6,756 nt of DNA. Origin: Clostridiaceae bacterium UBA5444 (GTDB lineage: Bacteria; Bacillota; Clostridia; Clostridiales; Oxobacteraceae). The stretch is from positions 36,488 to 43,243 of the forward strand of contig DIRE01000086.1 of the NCBI GenBank assembly GCA_002426575.1, given 5' to 3'. The notes beneath the pieces are model-generated. The model saw nothing but the letters and a program-made list of their open reading frames with translations, made no database searches and was not told the origin of the DNA. The position numbers and the translations under genes are program-made. Every line of letters begins with the position of its first letter. The first letter of the stretch is position 1. This document shows, in pieces, positions 1 through 5,943 of the stretch.

Positions 1-51
1 AGTCAATCAACATACCCGGTTTAATAACGCAGAGTAGATTGCAAAAATTTG
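1..51. other. Upstream edge, no supported gene
   Basis: No start codon with a ribosome binding site and no terminator hairpin is visible here. One forward frame is open from the window edge (base 3) to a TGA at 72-74, 23 codons, but it would run through the promoter at 52-80 and matches nothing I recognise. It is most simply upstream intergenic DNA. Confidence 0.4.
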
Positions 52-80
52 TTGACCTTGATAAATGTATGTGATATTAT
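52..80 (+). promoter_or_regulatory. Sigma-A promoter of the pyr operon
   Basis: The -35 box TTGACC (52-57) and the -10 box TATTAT (75-80) are separated by exactly 17 bp, and a TG dinucleotide at 72-73 gives an extended -10. This is close to the vegetative sigma-A consensus and is the only strong promoter seen upstream of pyrB. Transcription should start in the A-rich stretch around 86-88, which gives an untranslated leader of about 145 nt before pyrB. The strength of the promoter fits an operon whose output is set after initiation, in the leader. Confidence 0.85.
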
Positions 81-87
81 AATAAAA

Positions 88-126
88 ATGCCTTTAATGC
101 GGTACGAGATGCCGAGAAGGAAGTAA
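88..126 (+). other. Possible 12-codon leader ORF, perhaps leaderless
   Basis: An ATG at 88-90, at or within a few bases of the predicted transcript start, opens a frame encoding MPLMRYEMPRRK and ends at TAA 124-126. There is no room for a ribosome binding site, so translation would have to be leaderless. The frame covers the antiterminator segment at 113-120 and stops just before a T-rich stretch (128-132) that precedes the terminator hairpin. That layout resembles the pyrL leader of enterobacterial pyrBI, where translation and UTP-sensitive pausing set attenuation. The frame is short enough to occur by chance. Confidence 0.25.
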
Positions 127-158
127 GTTTTTATAGTGCAGATTACTGTGCCTTCTCG
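113..158 (+). promoter_or_regulatory. Antiterminator helix of the pyr leader
   Basis: CGAGAAGG at 113-120 is an exact complement of CCTTCTCG at 151-158, giving an 8-bp helix that uses the 5' arm of the terminator, so the two folds exclude each other. The enclosed 30 nt can form a small hairpin of its own (136-141 with 146-151, with two wobble pairs). I see no PyrR-binding consensus between the promoter and the terminator, so whatever selects between the folds is not an ordinary Bacillus-type PyrR anti-antiterminator. Confidence 0.7.
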
Positions 159-181
159 ACGAGTGTGAGAAGGCATTTTTT
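149..181 (+). terminator. Leader (attenuator) intrinsic terminator
   Basis: TGCCTTCTC (149-157) pairs perfectly with GAGAAGGCA (167-175) around a 9-nt loop, and six T residues follow at 176-181. This is a textbook intrinsic terminator, lying about 50 nt upstream of pyrB. Because it stands between the only strong promoter and the first gene and has a competing upstream complement, it is read as a transcription attenuator and not as the end of a previous gene. Confidence 0.85.
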
Positions 182-214
182 ATGGGAACCTTTAAATTAG
201 TCCAGAGAGTCTAA
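182..214 (+). other. Possible 10-codon ORF across the PyrR loop
   Basis: An ATG at 182-184 opens a frame encoding MGTFKLVQRV with TAA at 212-214. AGAAGG (168-173), part of the terminator's 3' arm, lies 8 nt upstream and could serve as a weak Shine-Dalgarno once RNA polymerase has read through. The frame covers nearly the whole PyrR-type hairpin and stops one base before the AAAGGAGG of pyrB. A ribosome translating it would open the hairpin and end next to the pyrB start. The shortness leaves chance as a serious alternative. Confidence 0.25.
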
Positions 215-219
215 AAAGG
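189..219 (+). promoter_or_regulatory. PyrR-binding loop overlapping the pyrB SD
   Basis: AGTCCAGAGAGTCT (199-212) matches the known PyrR-binding RNA consensus ARUCCNGNGAGGYU at every specified base except one (T210 where G is usual). The fold fits the family: a CAGAGA hexaloop (203-208), an upper stem TTAGTC/GTCTAA (197-202 with 209-214) holding one U-U mismatch, a purine bulge AAA (194-196), and a lower stem CCTTT/AAAGG (189-193 with 215-219). The lower stem takes in the first five bases of the pyrB ribosome binding site. PyrR with bound UMP stabilises such loops. Here that would hide the SD and repress translation, as is known for mycobacterial pyr leaders. No terminator follows the loop. 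The pyrR gene is not in this window. Confidence 0.78.
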
Positions 220-222
220 AGG
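215..222 (+). promoter_or_regulatory. Ribosome binding site of pyrB
   Basis: AAAGGAGG lies 8 nt before the pyrB ATG and is a near-perfect anti-16S match. Its first five bases are paired in the lower stem of the PyrR-type hairpin, so its access is probably conditional. Confidence 0.85.
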
Positions 223-230
223 AATTTATA

Positions 231-1163
231 ATGTTAAAAGGAAGAAATTTAATTGATCCAATGGATTTTACTATTGAAGAGCTTGTAGAAATATTTGATT
301 ATGCTGAGGAAATTATAGAAAACCCTAAGAAGTTTAGTCATGTATGTGATGGAAAGCTTCTTGCAACACTTTTTTATGAACCTAGCACAAGAACAAGGCT
401 AAGTTTTGAGGCTGCAATGCTTAGGCTAGGAGGAGAGGTGCTTGGGTTTTCAGAAGCAAATTCAAGCTCTGTTGCAAAGGGAGAGAGCATTGCAGATACT
501 ATAAGAACTGTAGGCTGTTATGCAGATATTGCAGTCATGAGGCACCCAAAGGAAGGGGCACCAAGGGTTGCAGCAATGAATTCTAATATACCAGTTATAA
601 ATGCAGGGGACGGAGGGCATCAGCACCCAACCCAAACATTAACAGATTTGCTTACCATAAGATCTGTTAAAAAAGAATTATCAAATCTTACTATAGGTCT
701 TTGCGGAGATCTAAAATTCGGGCGCACCGTCCACTCACTAATAAAAGCCTTATCAAGGTATGAAAATAATAAGTTCGTGTTAATTTCACCAAATGAATTG
801 AAAATTCCAGATTATATAAGAAAAGTGGTACTTGAGAAAAACAATATTGAGTATGTAGAGGTTCAGAGGCTAGATGAAGTTATGGAAAGCCTTGATATAC
901 TTTATATGACAAGAGTACAAAGAGAGAGATTTTTCAATGAAGAAGACTATATAAGGCTTAAGGATAGTTATATATTAAATGCTGAAAAGATGAAAAAGGC
1001 TAAAAAAGATATGATCGTGCTTCACCCTCTGCCAAGGGTAAATGAGATAGACTACGAGGTGGACAAAGATGAGAGGGCATACTACTTTAAACAGGCTAAA
1101 TATGGAATGTATGTAAGGATGGCTCTTATGGCAAAACTATTGGGGGTGGATGAAGAATGTTAA
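231..1163 (+). CDS. pyrB: Aspartate carbamoyltransferase catalytic subunit
   Basis: This cytosolic enzyme condenses carbamoyl phosphate with L-aspartate to N-carbamoyl-L-aspartate, the first committed step of pyrimidine synthesis. At 310 residues it has the usual length. The carbamoyl-phosphate loop S-T-R-T-R is at residues 52-56, the same numbers as in E. coli. The mobile loop with V-A-K-G-E-S carries K83, which works in the neighbouring subunit's active site. The GDGGHQHPTQ segment (126-135) includes the catalytic-site histidine H130, and the aspartate-domain HPLPR is at 265-269. The start is fixed by AAAGGAGG 8 nt upstream. The last 7 nt overlap pyrI, which encodes the regulatory chain, so the enzyme is expected to be the E. 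coli-like allosteric holoenzyme and not the free trimer of Bacillus. As first gene of the operon it would take the direct effect of the leader's PyrR-type hairpin. Confidence 0.98.
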   Translation: MLKGRNLIDPMDFTIEELVEIFDYAEEIIENPKKFSHVCDGKLLATLFYEPSTRTRLSFEAAMLRLGGEVLGFSEANSSSVAKGESIADTIRTVGCYADIAVMRHPKEGAPRVAAMNSNIPVINAGDGGHQHPTQTLTDLLTIRSVKKELSNLTIGLCGDLKFGRTVHSLIKALSRYENNKFVLISPNELKIPDYIRKVVLEKNNIEYVEVQRLDEVMESLDILYMTRVQRERFFNEEDYIRLKDSYILNAEKMKKAKKDMIVLHPLPRVNEIDYEVDKDERAYYFKQAKYGMYVRMALMAKLLGVDEEC

Positions 1164-1588
1164 CAATAACTAGCATAACTAAAGGAATAGTGATAGATCA
1201 TATAAAAGCTGGTATGGGAATTAAAATATTTAATTACCTAGGGCTTGATAAGGCAGACTACAGGGTGGCTCTTATTATGAATACGGATAGCAAAAAACTA
1301 GGGAAAAAGGACATTATAAAAATTGAAAATGTAATAGACATCGATTATACAATGCTTGGGATTATAGACCCTAACATGACCATAGACATAATAGAGAATG
1401 AGGTTATAAAGGAAAAAATAAAACCTAGCCTCCCTGAGATGGTTGAAAATATAATAAAATGTAAGAACCCAAGATGTGTAACCTCTATTGATAAATATAC
1501 TCCCCATATTTTCTATCTTGTAGATGAAGAAAAAGGAGAATATAGGTGCAAATACTGTGATGAGGCATACACCCTTGGAGATAAATAA
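1157..1588 (+). CDS. pyrI: Aspartate carbamoyltransferase regulatory subunit
   Basis: This subunit binds nucleotide effectors and docks to PyrB through a zinc domain to form the regulated holoenzyme. It has 143 residues. The N-terminal half (about 1-95) is the nucleotide-binding domain, opening with a typical SITKGIVIDHI and followed by GMGIKIFNYLGL. The C-terminal zinc domain has four cysteines at 102, 107, 131 and 134 (CKNPRC and CKYC), the same spacing as E. coli Cys109/114/138/141, so zinc binding and PyrB contact should be intact. The ATG overlaps the end of pyrB by 7 nt and has only a weak GGGGGTGG upstream, so translation is probably coupled to pyrB and helps keep the two chains balanced. 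Which nucleotides act as effectors cannot be read from the sequence. Confidence 0.97.
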   Translation: MLTITSITKGIVIDHIKAGMGIKIFNYLGLDKADYRVALIMNTDSKKLGKKDIIKIENVIDIDYTMLGIIDPNMTIDIIENEVIKEKIKPSLPEMVENIIKCKNPRCVTSIDKYTPHIFYLVDEEKGEYRCKYCDEAYTLGDK

Positions 1589-1589
1589 T

Positions 1590-2795
1590 ATGGAACTACT
1601 ATTAAAGGATGTTAGAATAGTAGATTTTAATAAGGATTTTAATGGGGATATTTATATAAAGAACGGGATAATAGAGGAAGTTGAAAGGGAAATTAAAAGG
1701 GACTGCAGGACAATTGCTTGTAAGGGCTTTGTAGCCCTTCCAAGCTTTGTCGATATGCATTGCCATTTTAGGGATCCTGGGTTTACCTATAAAGAGGATA
1801 TAGAAACTGGAAGTCATGCAGCAGTAAAAGGAGGATATACGGGGGTAAATTTAATGGCAAATACAAATCCTCCTTGCAGCACCATGGATACGGTAAACTA
1901 TGTTTTAAATAAGGCAAAGGCCATAGGAATTGTTGATTTTCACCAGACAGTATCAATAACTAAAGATTTAAAAGGAAAATCTATTGACCATCTTGATGAT
2001 ATAACCTACCCTGTAAGGTTTATATCTGATGATGGAAAAGGTGTGTATGATGATAGGCTTATGTATGAAGCCATGGAGAAGGCAAAAAAGCTTAACTTAA
2101 CAGTAATTTCTCATGCAGAAAATGAGGATATAACCCCAATAGATACAAGGCTTTCAGAAAATATAGAAACTGTAAGGAATATATGCCTTGCAGAAAATAC
2201 AAAAGCAAGGCTTCATATGGCTCATGTAAGCACAAAAGAGGCCATGGATGCAATAATAGAGGCAAAAATAAGAGGGGTGGATGTAACTTGTGAAGTTACC
2301 CCCCATCATATATATCTAGATAATAGTTTTGATTACAGGGTTAATCCCCCACTTAGGGATAGAGAAGATATAGAATTTTTAATAGATGCAATAAAAAATA
2401 ACTATGTAGATGTAATATCTACGGATCATGCTCCACATAGCTTAGAGGATAAGAAAAATGGAGCCCCTGGAATATCTGGAATAGAAACAGCATTTTCAGT
2501 ATGCTTTACTGCTCTTGTACAAGAAAATAATATAACATTAAATAAGCTATCAGAGATTATGTCCAAAAACCCATCACAGATTATGGGGCTTAACAAAGGA
2601 AAGATAGAAAAAGGATATGACGGAGATATAACCATAGTTGATATAAACAAAAAGGTTAAGGTAGACTCAAAAGAGTTTGCTTCAAAGGGGAAAAATACAC
2701 CTTTTGATGGAATGGAGCTTTTCGGAGAGGTTGTTATGACTATAAAGGGCGGAAAAATAGTTTATTCAAAAGGAGATAACATAGATGATAATTGA
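1590..2795 (+). CDS. pyrC: Dihydroorotase, class I
   Basis: It cyclises N-carbamoyl-L-aspartate to L-dihydroorotate with a metal-dependent amidohydrolase fold. I place the start at ATG 1590, 1 nt after the pyrI stop, with GGAG 9 nt upstream. A longer in-frame start at 1524 would add 22 residues lying inside pyrI with no homologous look. From 1590 the protein has 401 residues. The family signature DMHCHFRDPG is at 55-64, with metal ligands H57 and H59. The SDDGKG motif (147-152) carries the bridging aspartate, H175 is in ISHAE, H212 in AHVST, and the catalytic STDHAPH (277-283) holds D279. The stretch between HAEN and AHVST is short: the Gly/Pro-rich loop (typically LGIPGIP-like) of Bacillus-type enzymes is missing, which explains a length below the more common 425-430. 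The 3' end overlaps pyrF by 11 nt. Confidence 0.96.
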   Translation: MELLLKDVRIVDFNKDFNGDIYIKNGIIEEVEREIKRDCRTIACKGFVALPSFVDMHCHFRDPGFTYKEDIETGSHAAVKGGYTGVNLMANTNPPCSTMDTVNYVLNKAKAIGIVDFHQTVSITKDLKGKSIDHLDDITYPVRFISDDGKGVYDDRLMYEAMEKAKKLNLTVISHAENEDITPIDTRLSENIETVRNICLAENTKARLHMAHVSTKEAMDAIIEAKIRGVDVTCEVTPHHIYLDNSFDYRVNPPLRDREDIEFLIDAIKNNYVDVISTDHAPHSLEDKKNGAPGISGIETAFSVCFTALVQENNITLNKLSEIMSKNPSQIMGLNKGKIEKGYDGDITIVDINKKVKVDSKEFASKGKNTPFDGMELFGEVVMTIKGGKIVYSKGDNIDDN

Positions 2796-3654
2796 TAGAT
2801 TATACGAAAGTGTAAATAAAAAAGGCCATGTATGTGTTGGGCTAGATACAGCTGCAAGTTATATACCTGAGGAGTTTTTTAATAAATGGGCTTCTGCAGG
2901 TGAGGCTGTGTTTGAGTTTAATAAATTAATAATAGATGCAACTTATGACATTACTGCCTGCTACAAGGTGCAGATTGCATACTATGAAGCTCTAGGGCTT
3001 GAAGGGCTTAAGGCGTACAAAGATACATTAAAGTATTTAAGGCAAAAGAAATTAATTGCAATAGCAGATATAAAGCGCTCTGATATAGCAGATACCGCAA
3101 AGATGTATGCTAAGGCTCATTTTACTGGAGATTTTGAAAGTGATATTGTAACACTTAACCCATATATGGGGCTTGACAGTATAGAGCCATATCTTGAGTA
3201 TGTTGAAAATAAAGAAAAAGGACTATTTATACTAATTAGAACATCAAATAAAGGGGCCTCTGATATACAGTATATAGAAACTAAAGATGGAAAAAAGGTT
3301 TATACAGAGGTTGGAGACAAGATATATGAGCTGTCTAAAAAATACAAGGGAGACTGTGGCTATAGCTCAATTGGAGGAGTAATAGGCTGTACCCATATAG
3401 ACGAGGCAGAAAAGATTAGAAAGGATTTGAAGGATATGTTCTTCCTGATACCAGGGTATGGTGCTCAGGGGGGCAAAGATAAGGATGTTGCAGCATACTT
3501 AAATAAAGGAAATGGCGGAGTGGTTAACTCATCAAGAGGGATACTTTTAGCATATAAAAAGCATGAAGACGGAAATATGCGATTTGCTGAGTATGCAAGA
3601 GAGGCAGTAGCTGATATGAAAAGGGGTATTGAAAATGCAGCCCGTATATACTAA
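2785..3654 (+). CDS. pyrF: Orotidine 5'-phosphate decarboxylase, subfamily 2
   Basis: It decarboxylates OMP to UMP, the last step of the pathway, and needs no cofactor. With 289 residues it belongs to the long subfamily 2 seen in clostridia and actinobacteria, not the roughly 235-residue Bacillus/E. coli type. Visible active-site elements are VGLD (18-21), the substrate-binding lysine in CYKVQ (K61), the Asp-Lys-Asp catalytic motif DIKRSDIADT (D95, K97, D100), the phosphate-binding PGYGAQGG (223-230), and NSSRGI (248-253) with the phosphate-contact arginine R251. AAGGAG (2770-2775) stands 9 nt before the ATG, inside the end of pyrC, which overlaps this gene by 11 nt. The 3' end overlaps pyrK by 20 nt. 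Its position in mid-operon, before the genes for the orotate-forming steps, does not follow the order of the pathway. Confidence 0.96.
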   Translation: MIIDRLYESVNKKGHVCVGLDTAASYIPEEFFNKWASAGEAVFEFNKLIIDATYDITACYKVQIAYYEALGLEGLKAYKDTLKYLRQKKLIAIADIKRSDIADTAKMYAKAHFTGDFESDIVTLNPYMGLDSIEPYLEYVENKEKGLFILIRTSNKGASDIQYIETKDGKKVYTEVGDKIYELSKKYKGDCGYSSIGGVIGCTHIDEAEKIRKDLKDMFFLIPGYGAQGGKDKDVAAYLNKGNGGVVNSSRGILLAYKKHEDGNMRFAEYAREAVADMKRGIENAARIY

Positions 3655-4393
3655 AGGAGAGGTACTTAAAAATATTAAAGTATCTAAGGGAATTTATAAG
3701 CTTTCTATAAAGGGAGACTATAACGCCAACATGGGGCAGTTTTATATGATTAAGGCATGGGATGAAGAGCCAATACTTCCAAGACCTTTAAGTGTTCATG
3801 ATGTAGATAAAGATTCAATACATTTTCTATATGAAGTAAAAGGAAAAGGCACAGAAAGGTTAAGGGACTTAAATAAAGGGGATATAATTGAACTTACAGG
3901 GCCTTTAGGAAATGGATTTGACAGGCTTAAAATAAAAGGAAGGGTTGCAGTTGTAAGCGGGGGAATAGGAATAGCTCCAATGCTTTATGCAGCCAAAACA
4001 TTAAAAGATTTAGAAGTTGATTTTTATGCAGGGTTTAGAGATGAGATATATGTAACTTGTGATATAAAACAATATGTGAAAAATGTTTATATATCAACAG
4101 ACAGCGGAACATATGGACATAAAGGATATGTTACCGATTGCTTAAGCGAAAGCTTAAGGGTTGGTGGCAAAAAGTATGATACCGTTTTATGCTGTGGCCC
4201 TGAGATTATGATGAAAAAAGTTGTAGATATATGTGAAACTAATGAGATACCTGTGTATGTATCTTTAGAAAGTTCAATGGCATGTGGACTTGGGGCATGC
4301 CTTGTGTGTACATGTACAACTAATAAAGGTAAAAAAAGAGTGTGCAAGGATGGGCCTGTATTTCTAGGTGAGGATGTGGTATTTAATGCTTGA
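3635..4393 (+). CDS. pyrK: Dihydroorotate dehydrogenase electron transfer subunit
   Basis: PyrK carries FAD and a [2Fe-2S] cluster and passes electrons from PyrD's FMN to NAD+. I start at ATG 3635, with AAAAGGGG 8 nt upstream. A TTG at 3629 is also in frame but lies only 2 nt from that ribosome binding site. From 3635 the protein has 252 residues. The N-terminal flavin barrel includes the FAD motif RPLS (50-53). The Rossmann-like NAD domain has GGIGIAP at 109-115. The cluster cysteines are C217, C222, C225 and C237 in the family pattern C-x4-C-x2-C-x11-C. A fifth cysteine (C227) sits beside them and is not expected to be a ligand. The gene overlaps pyrF by 20 nt and pyrD by 8 nt, and the stoichiometric PyrD partner lies directly downstream. 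Confidence 0.96.
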   Translation: MQPVYTKGEVLKNIKVSKGIYKLSIKGDYNANMGQFYMIKAWDEEPILPRPLSVHDVDKDSIHFLYEVKGKGTERLRDLNKGDIIELTGPLGNGFDRLKIKGRVAVVSGGIGIAPMLYAAKTLKDLEVDFYAGFRDEIYVTCDIKQYVKNVYISTDSGTYGHKGYVTDCLSESLRVGGKKYDTVLCCGPEIMMKKVVDICETNEIPVYVSLESSMACGLGACLVCTCTTNKGKKRVCKDGPVFLGEDVVFNA

Positions 4394-5291
4394 TGTGGAT
4401 GTTTGCGGTGTAAGGTTAAAAAACCCTGTAATTGCAGCTTCAGGAACCTTCGGATTCGGAGAGGAATACAATCAAATATTTGATGTATCAAGGCTTGGGG
4501 GTATTGCAACAAAGGGACTTACTCTAAACGTCAAAGAGGGAAATGATGGGCAGAGAATATATGAGACAAGAGGCGGCATATTAAATAGTGTAGGACTTCA
4601 AAACCCTGGAATAGAAAAGTTTATAGGCGAAGAACTTCCTAAAATAAGAAAATTAAATACAGTTATCATTGCTAACCTTGGTGGAGAAACCGTAGATGAG
4701 TACATAAAAGGTGCGGAAAGGTTAAATGATACTGATGTTGATATTATAGAGCTAAATATATCCTGCCCAAATGTAAAATCAGGGGGAATGGCATTTGGAA
4801 TTAAATCAAAGGATGCCTATTTTGTGGTATCAAGGGTTAGGAAGGTATGTAAAAAGCCGCTTATAGTTAAGCTTTCTCCTAATGCAGAGGATATAGTTGA
4901 CATGGCAATTAAATGTGCTGAAGCAGGAGCTGACGGGATATCCCTTGTAAATACTTTTAAGGCAATGGCAGTTGATATAAAAAAAAGAAGACCCATATTT
5001 GATAATATAACAGCAGGGCTTTCAGGCCCATGTATAAAACCTATTGCACTTAGAATGGTATACGAAGTAGCGGGGGCGGTAGACATTCCCGTAATAGGGA
5101 TTGGAGGAATAACCTGTGCAGAAGATGCTATAGAGTTTATTATGGCTGGGGCATCTTGTATAGAGGTTGGCACAGCAAACTTTACAAAACCAAATATATG
5201 TTTGAACATAATAGATGGTATGGAAGACTTTATGAATAAAGAAAATATAAAAAGTATAGAAGAAATTAAAGGGATTATAAGGAGGAAATAA
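4386..5291 (+). CDS. pyrD: Dihydroorotate dehydrogenase, class 1B catalytic subunit
   Basis: It oxidises dihydroorotate to orotate with FMN, and in class 1B enzymes the electrons go through PyrK to NAD+, which suits an anaerobe with no need for quinones. I choose ATG 4386 (301 residues, beginning MLDVDVCGVRLKNPV), because this matches how the family begins. Upstream in-frame starts at 4368 (GTG) and 4374 (ATG) add six or four residues that look unlike the family. AGGTGAGG at 4366-4373 is 12 nt from ATG 4386, a slightly long spacing. Visible motifs are AASGTFGFG (18-25), the flavin-site KG (43-44), NSVGLQNPG (67-75), the catalytic cysteine C127 in NISCPNVK (class 1 enzymes use Cys where class 2 use Ser), VKLSPN (161-166), GIGGI (238-242) and the FMN-phosphate site GTANF (262-266). 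The pairing with pyrK confirms class 1B. Confidence 0.97.
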   Translation: MLDVDVCGVRLKNPVIAASGTFGFGEEYNQIFDVSRLGGIATKGLTLNVKEGNDGQRIYETRGGILNSVGLQNPGIEKFIGEELPKIRKLNTVIIANLGGETVDEYIKGAERLNDTDVDIIELNISCPNVKSGGMAFGIKSKDAYFVVSRVRKVCKKPLIVKLSPNAEDIVDMAIKCAEAGADGISLVNTFKAMAVDIKKRRPIFDNITAGLSGPCIKPIALRMVYEVAGAVDIPVIGIGGITCAEDAIEFIMAGASCIEVGTANFTKPNICLNIIDGMEDFMNKENIKSIEEIKGIIRRK

Positions 5292-5294
5292 TTT

Positions 5295-5852
5295 ATGGTT
5301 ATTGATATATTAAAGGAATCTAATGCACTTTTGGAGGGACATTTTCTTTTATCTAGCGGAAGGCATAGCAACAGATATGTTCAGTGTGCTAAACTTTTGC
5401 AGTACCCAGACAAGGCTGAAAAAGTTTTAAAGGTTGTAGCGGATAAGGTGCGTGATATTGATTTTGACATTGTAGTAGGTCCTGCAATGGGAGGAATAAT
5501 TGTAGCCTATGAGCTTGGACGCCAATTAGGCAAGCCTGCCATGTTTACTGAAAGGGAAGATGGAGCCATGGCTCTAAGGAGAGGATTTGAGATTAAAAAA
5601 GGACAAAAGGTACTTATAACTGAAGATGTTGTTACAACCGGCAAATCATCAAAAGAGACGATAAAGGTTGTTGAGTCTTTAGGCGGAGAAGTTGTGGGGA
5701 TTGCCTGCATAGCTGATAGAAGAACCTGCGAGATTGGGTATCCCGTATTCTCAGCAGTAGAATTAAATATTGAAAGCTATGAAGAGGGTGAGTGCCCTCT
5801 TTGCAAAGCAGGCATACCATATATTAAACCTGGAAGCAGAAAAATTAAATAG
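5295..5852 (+). CDS. pyrE: Orotate phosphoribosyltransferase
   Basis: It transfers phosphoribose from PRPP to orotate, giving OMP for PyrF. The 185-residue protein begins MVIDILKESNALLEGHF and has SSGRHSNRY (20-28) in the orotate-binding region, the catalytic loop TEREDGAMALRRGF (85-98), and the PRPP-binding signature VLITEDVVTTGKSS (106-119). The C-terminus, with CPLC (167-170) and a PGSR ending, marks the OPRT subfamily often found in clostridia and thermophiles. The CPLC pair could bind a metal or form a disulfide, but I have no evidence for either. AAGGAGG (5279-5285), encoded in the last codons of pyrD, lies 9 nt before the ATG, and the gap between the two genes is only 3 nt. It is the last gene of the operon, and a strong terminator follows 6 nt after its stop. 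Confidence 0.97.
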   Translation: MVIDILKESNALLEGHFLLSSGRHSNRYVQCAKLLQYPDKAEKVLKVVADKVRDIDFDIVVGPAMGGIIVAYELGRQLGKPAMFTEREDGAMALRRGFEIKKGQKVLITEDVVTTGKSSKETIKVVESLGGEVVGIACIADRRTCEIGYPVFSAVELNIESYEEGECPLCKAGIPYIKPGSRKIK

Positions 5853-5858
5853 TATAAA

Positions 5859-5897
5859 AAATATCCCTCATCGTGTTTGATGGGGGATATTTCTTTT
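5859..5897 (+). terminator. Terminator of the pyr operon, probably bidirectional
   Basis: A 14-bp stem, 5859-5872 with 5879-5892, contains a single T-G wobble and closes a 6-nt GTGTTT loop. TTTCTTTT (5890-5897) follows on the + strand and a run of A (5856-5861) precedes it, so it can end transcription from both sides. Starting only 6 nt after the pyrE stop, it separates the pyr operon from the transporter gene. Confidence 0.93.
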
Positions 5898-5907
5898 ATA
5901 TAACATA

Positions 5908-5936
5908 TTTTAAAAGAGGAGGTTTTGTGCTAAAAT
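5908..5936 (+). promoter_or_regulatory. Candidate promoter for the transporter transcript
   Basis: TG-C-TAAAAT at 5928-5936 reads as an extended -10. The sequence 17 bp upstream, TTTTAA (5908-5913), is a weak -35. Transcription would start near 5943 and leave a leader of about 180 nt before the ATG at 6125. A promoter somewhere here is needed because the operon terminator lies just upstream. This is the best candidate I see, but the -35 is poor. Confidence 0.45.
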
Positions 5937-5943
5937 ATAGGTG

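Noticed and set aside
3..74. Open frame from the window edge to TGA 72-74 as the tail of an upstream gene
   Set aside because: It would overlap the near-consensus promoter, is only 23 codons and resembles no family. Chance is adequate to explain it.
1524..1589. Longer pyrC start giving 22 extra N-terminal residues
   Set aside because: The extension lies wholly inside pyrI, begins with a sequence unlike any dihydroorotase N-terminus and lacks a good ribosome binding site, whereas ATG 1590 has GGAG 9 nt upstream.
3629..3634. TTG start of pyrK two codons upstream of ATG 3635
   Set aside because: It lies only 2 nt from the AAAAGGGG ribosome binding site, while ATG 3635 has 8-nt spacing.
4368..4385. 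GTG 4368 or ATG 4374 as pyrD start
   Set aside because: Family members start at the residue corresponding to ATG 4386, and the extra residues resemble pyrK-frame read-through. The long SD spacing keeps a small doubt.
4087..5371. Long minus-strand open frames opposite pyrK and pyrD (141 and 184 codons)
   Set aside because: They are mirror frames of strongly conserved genes, with no ribosome binding sites and no recognisable protein features.
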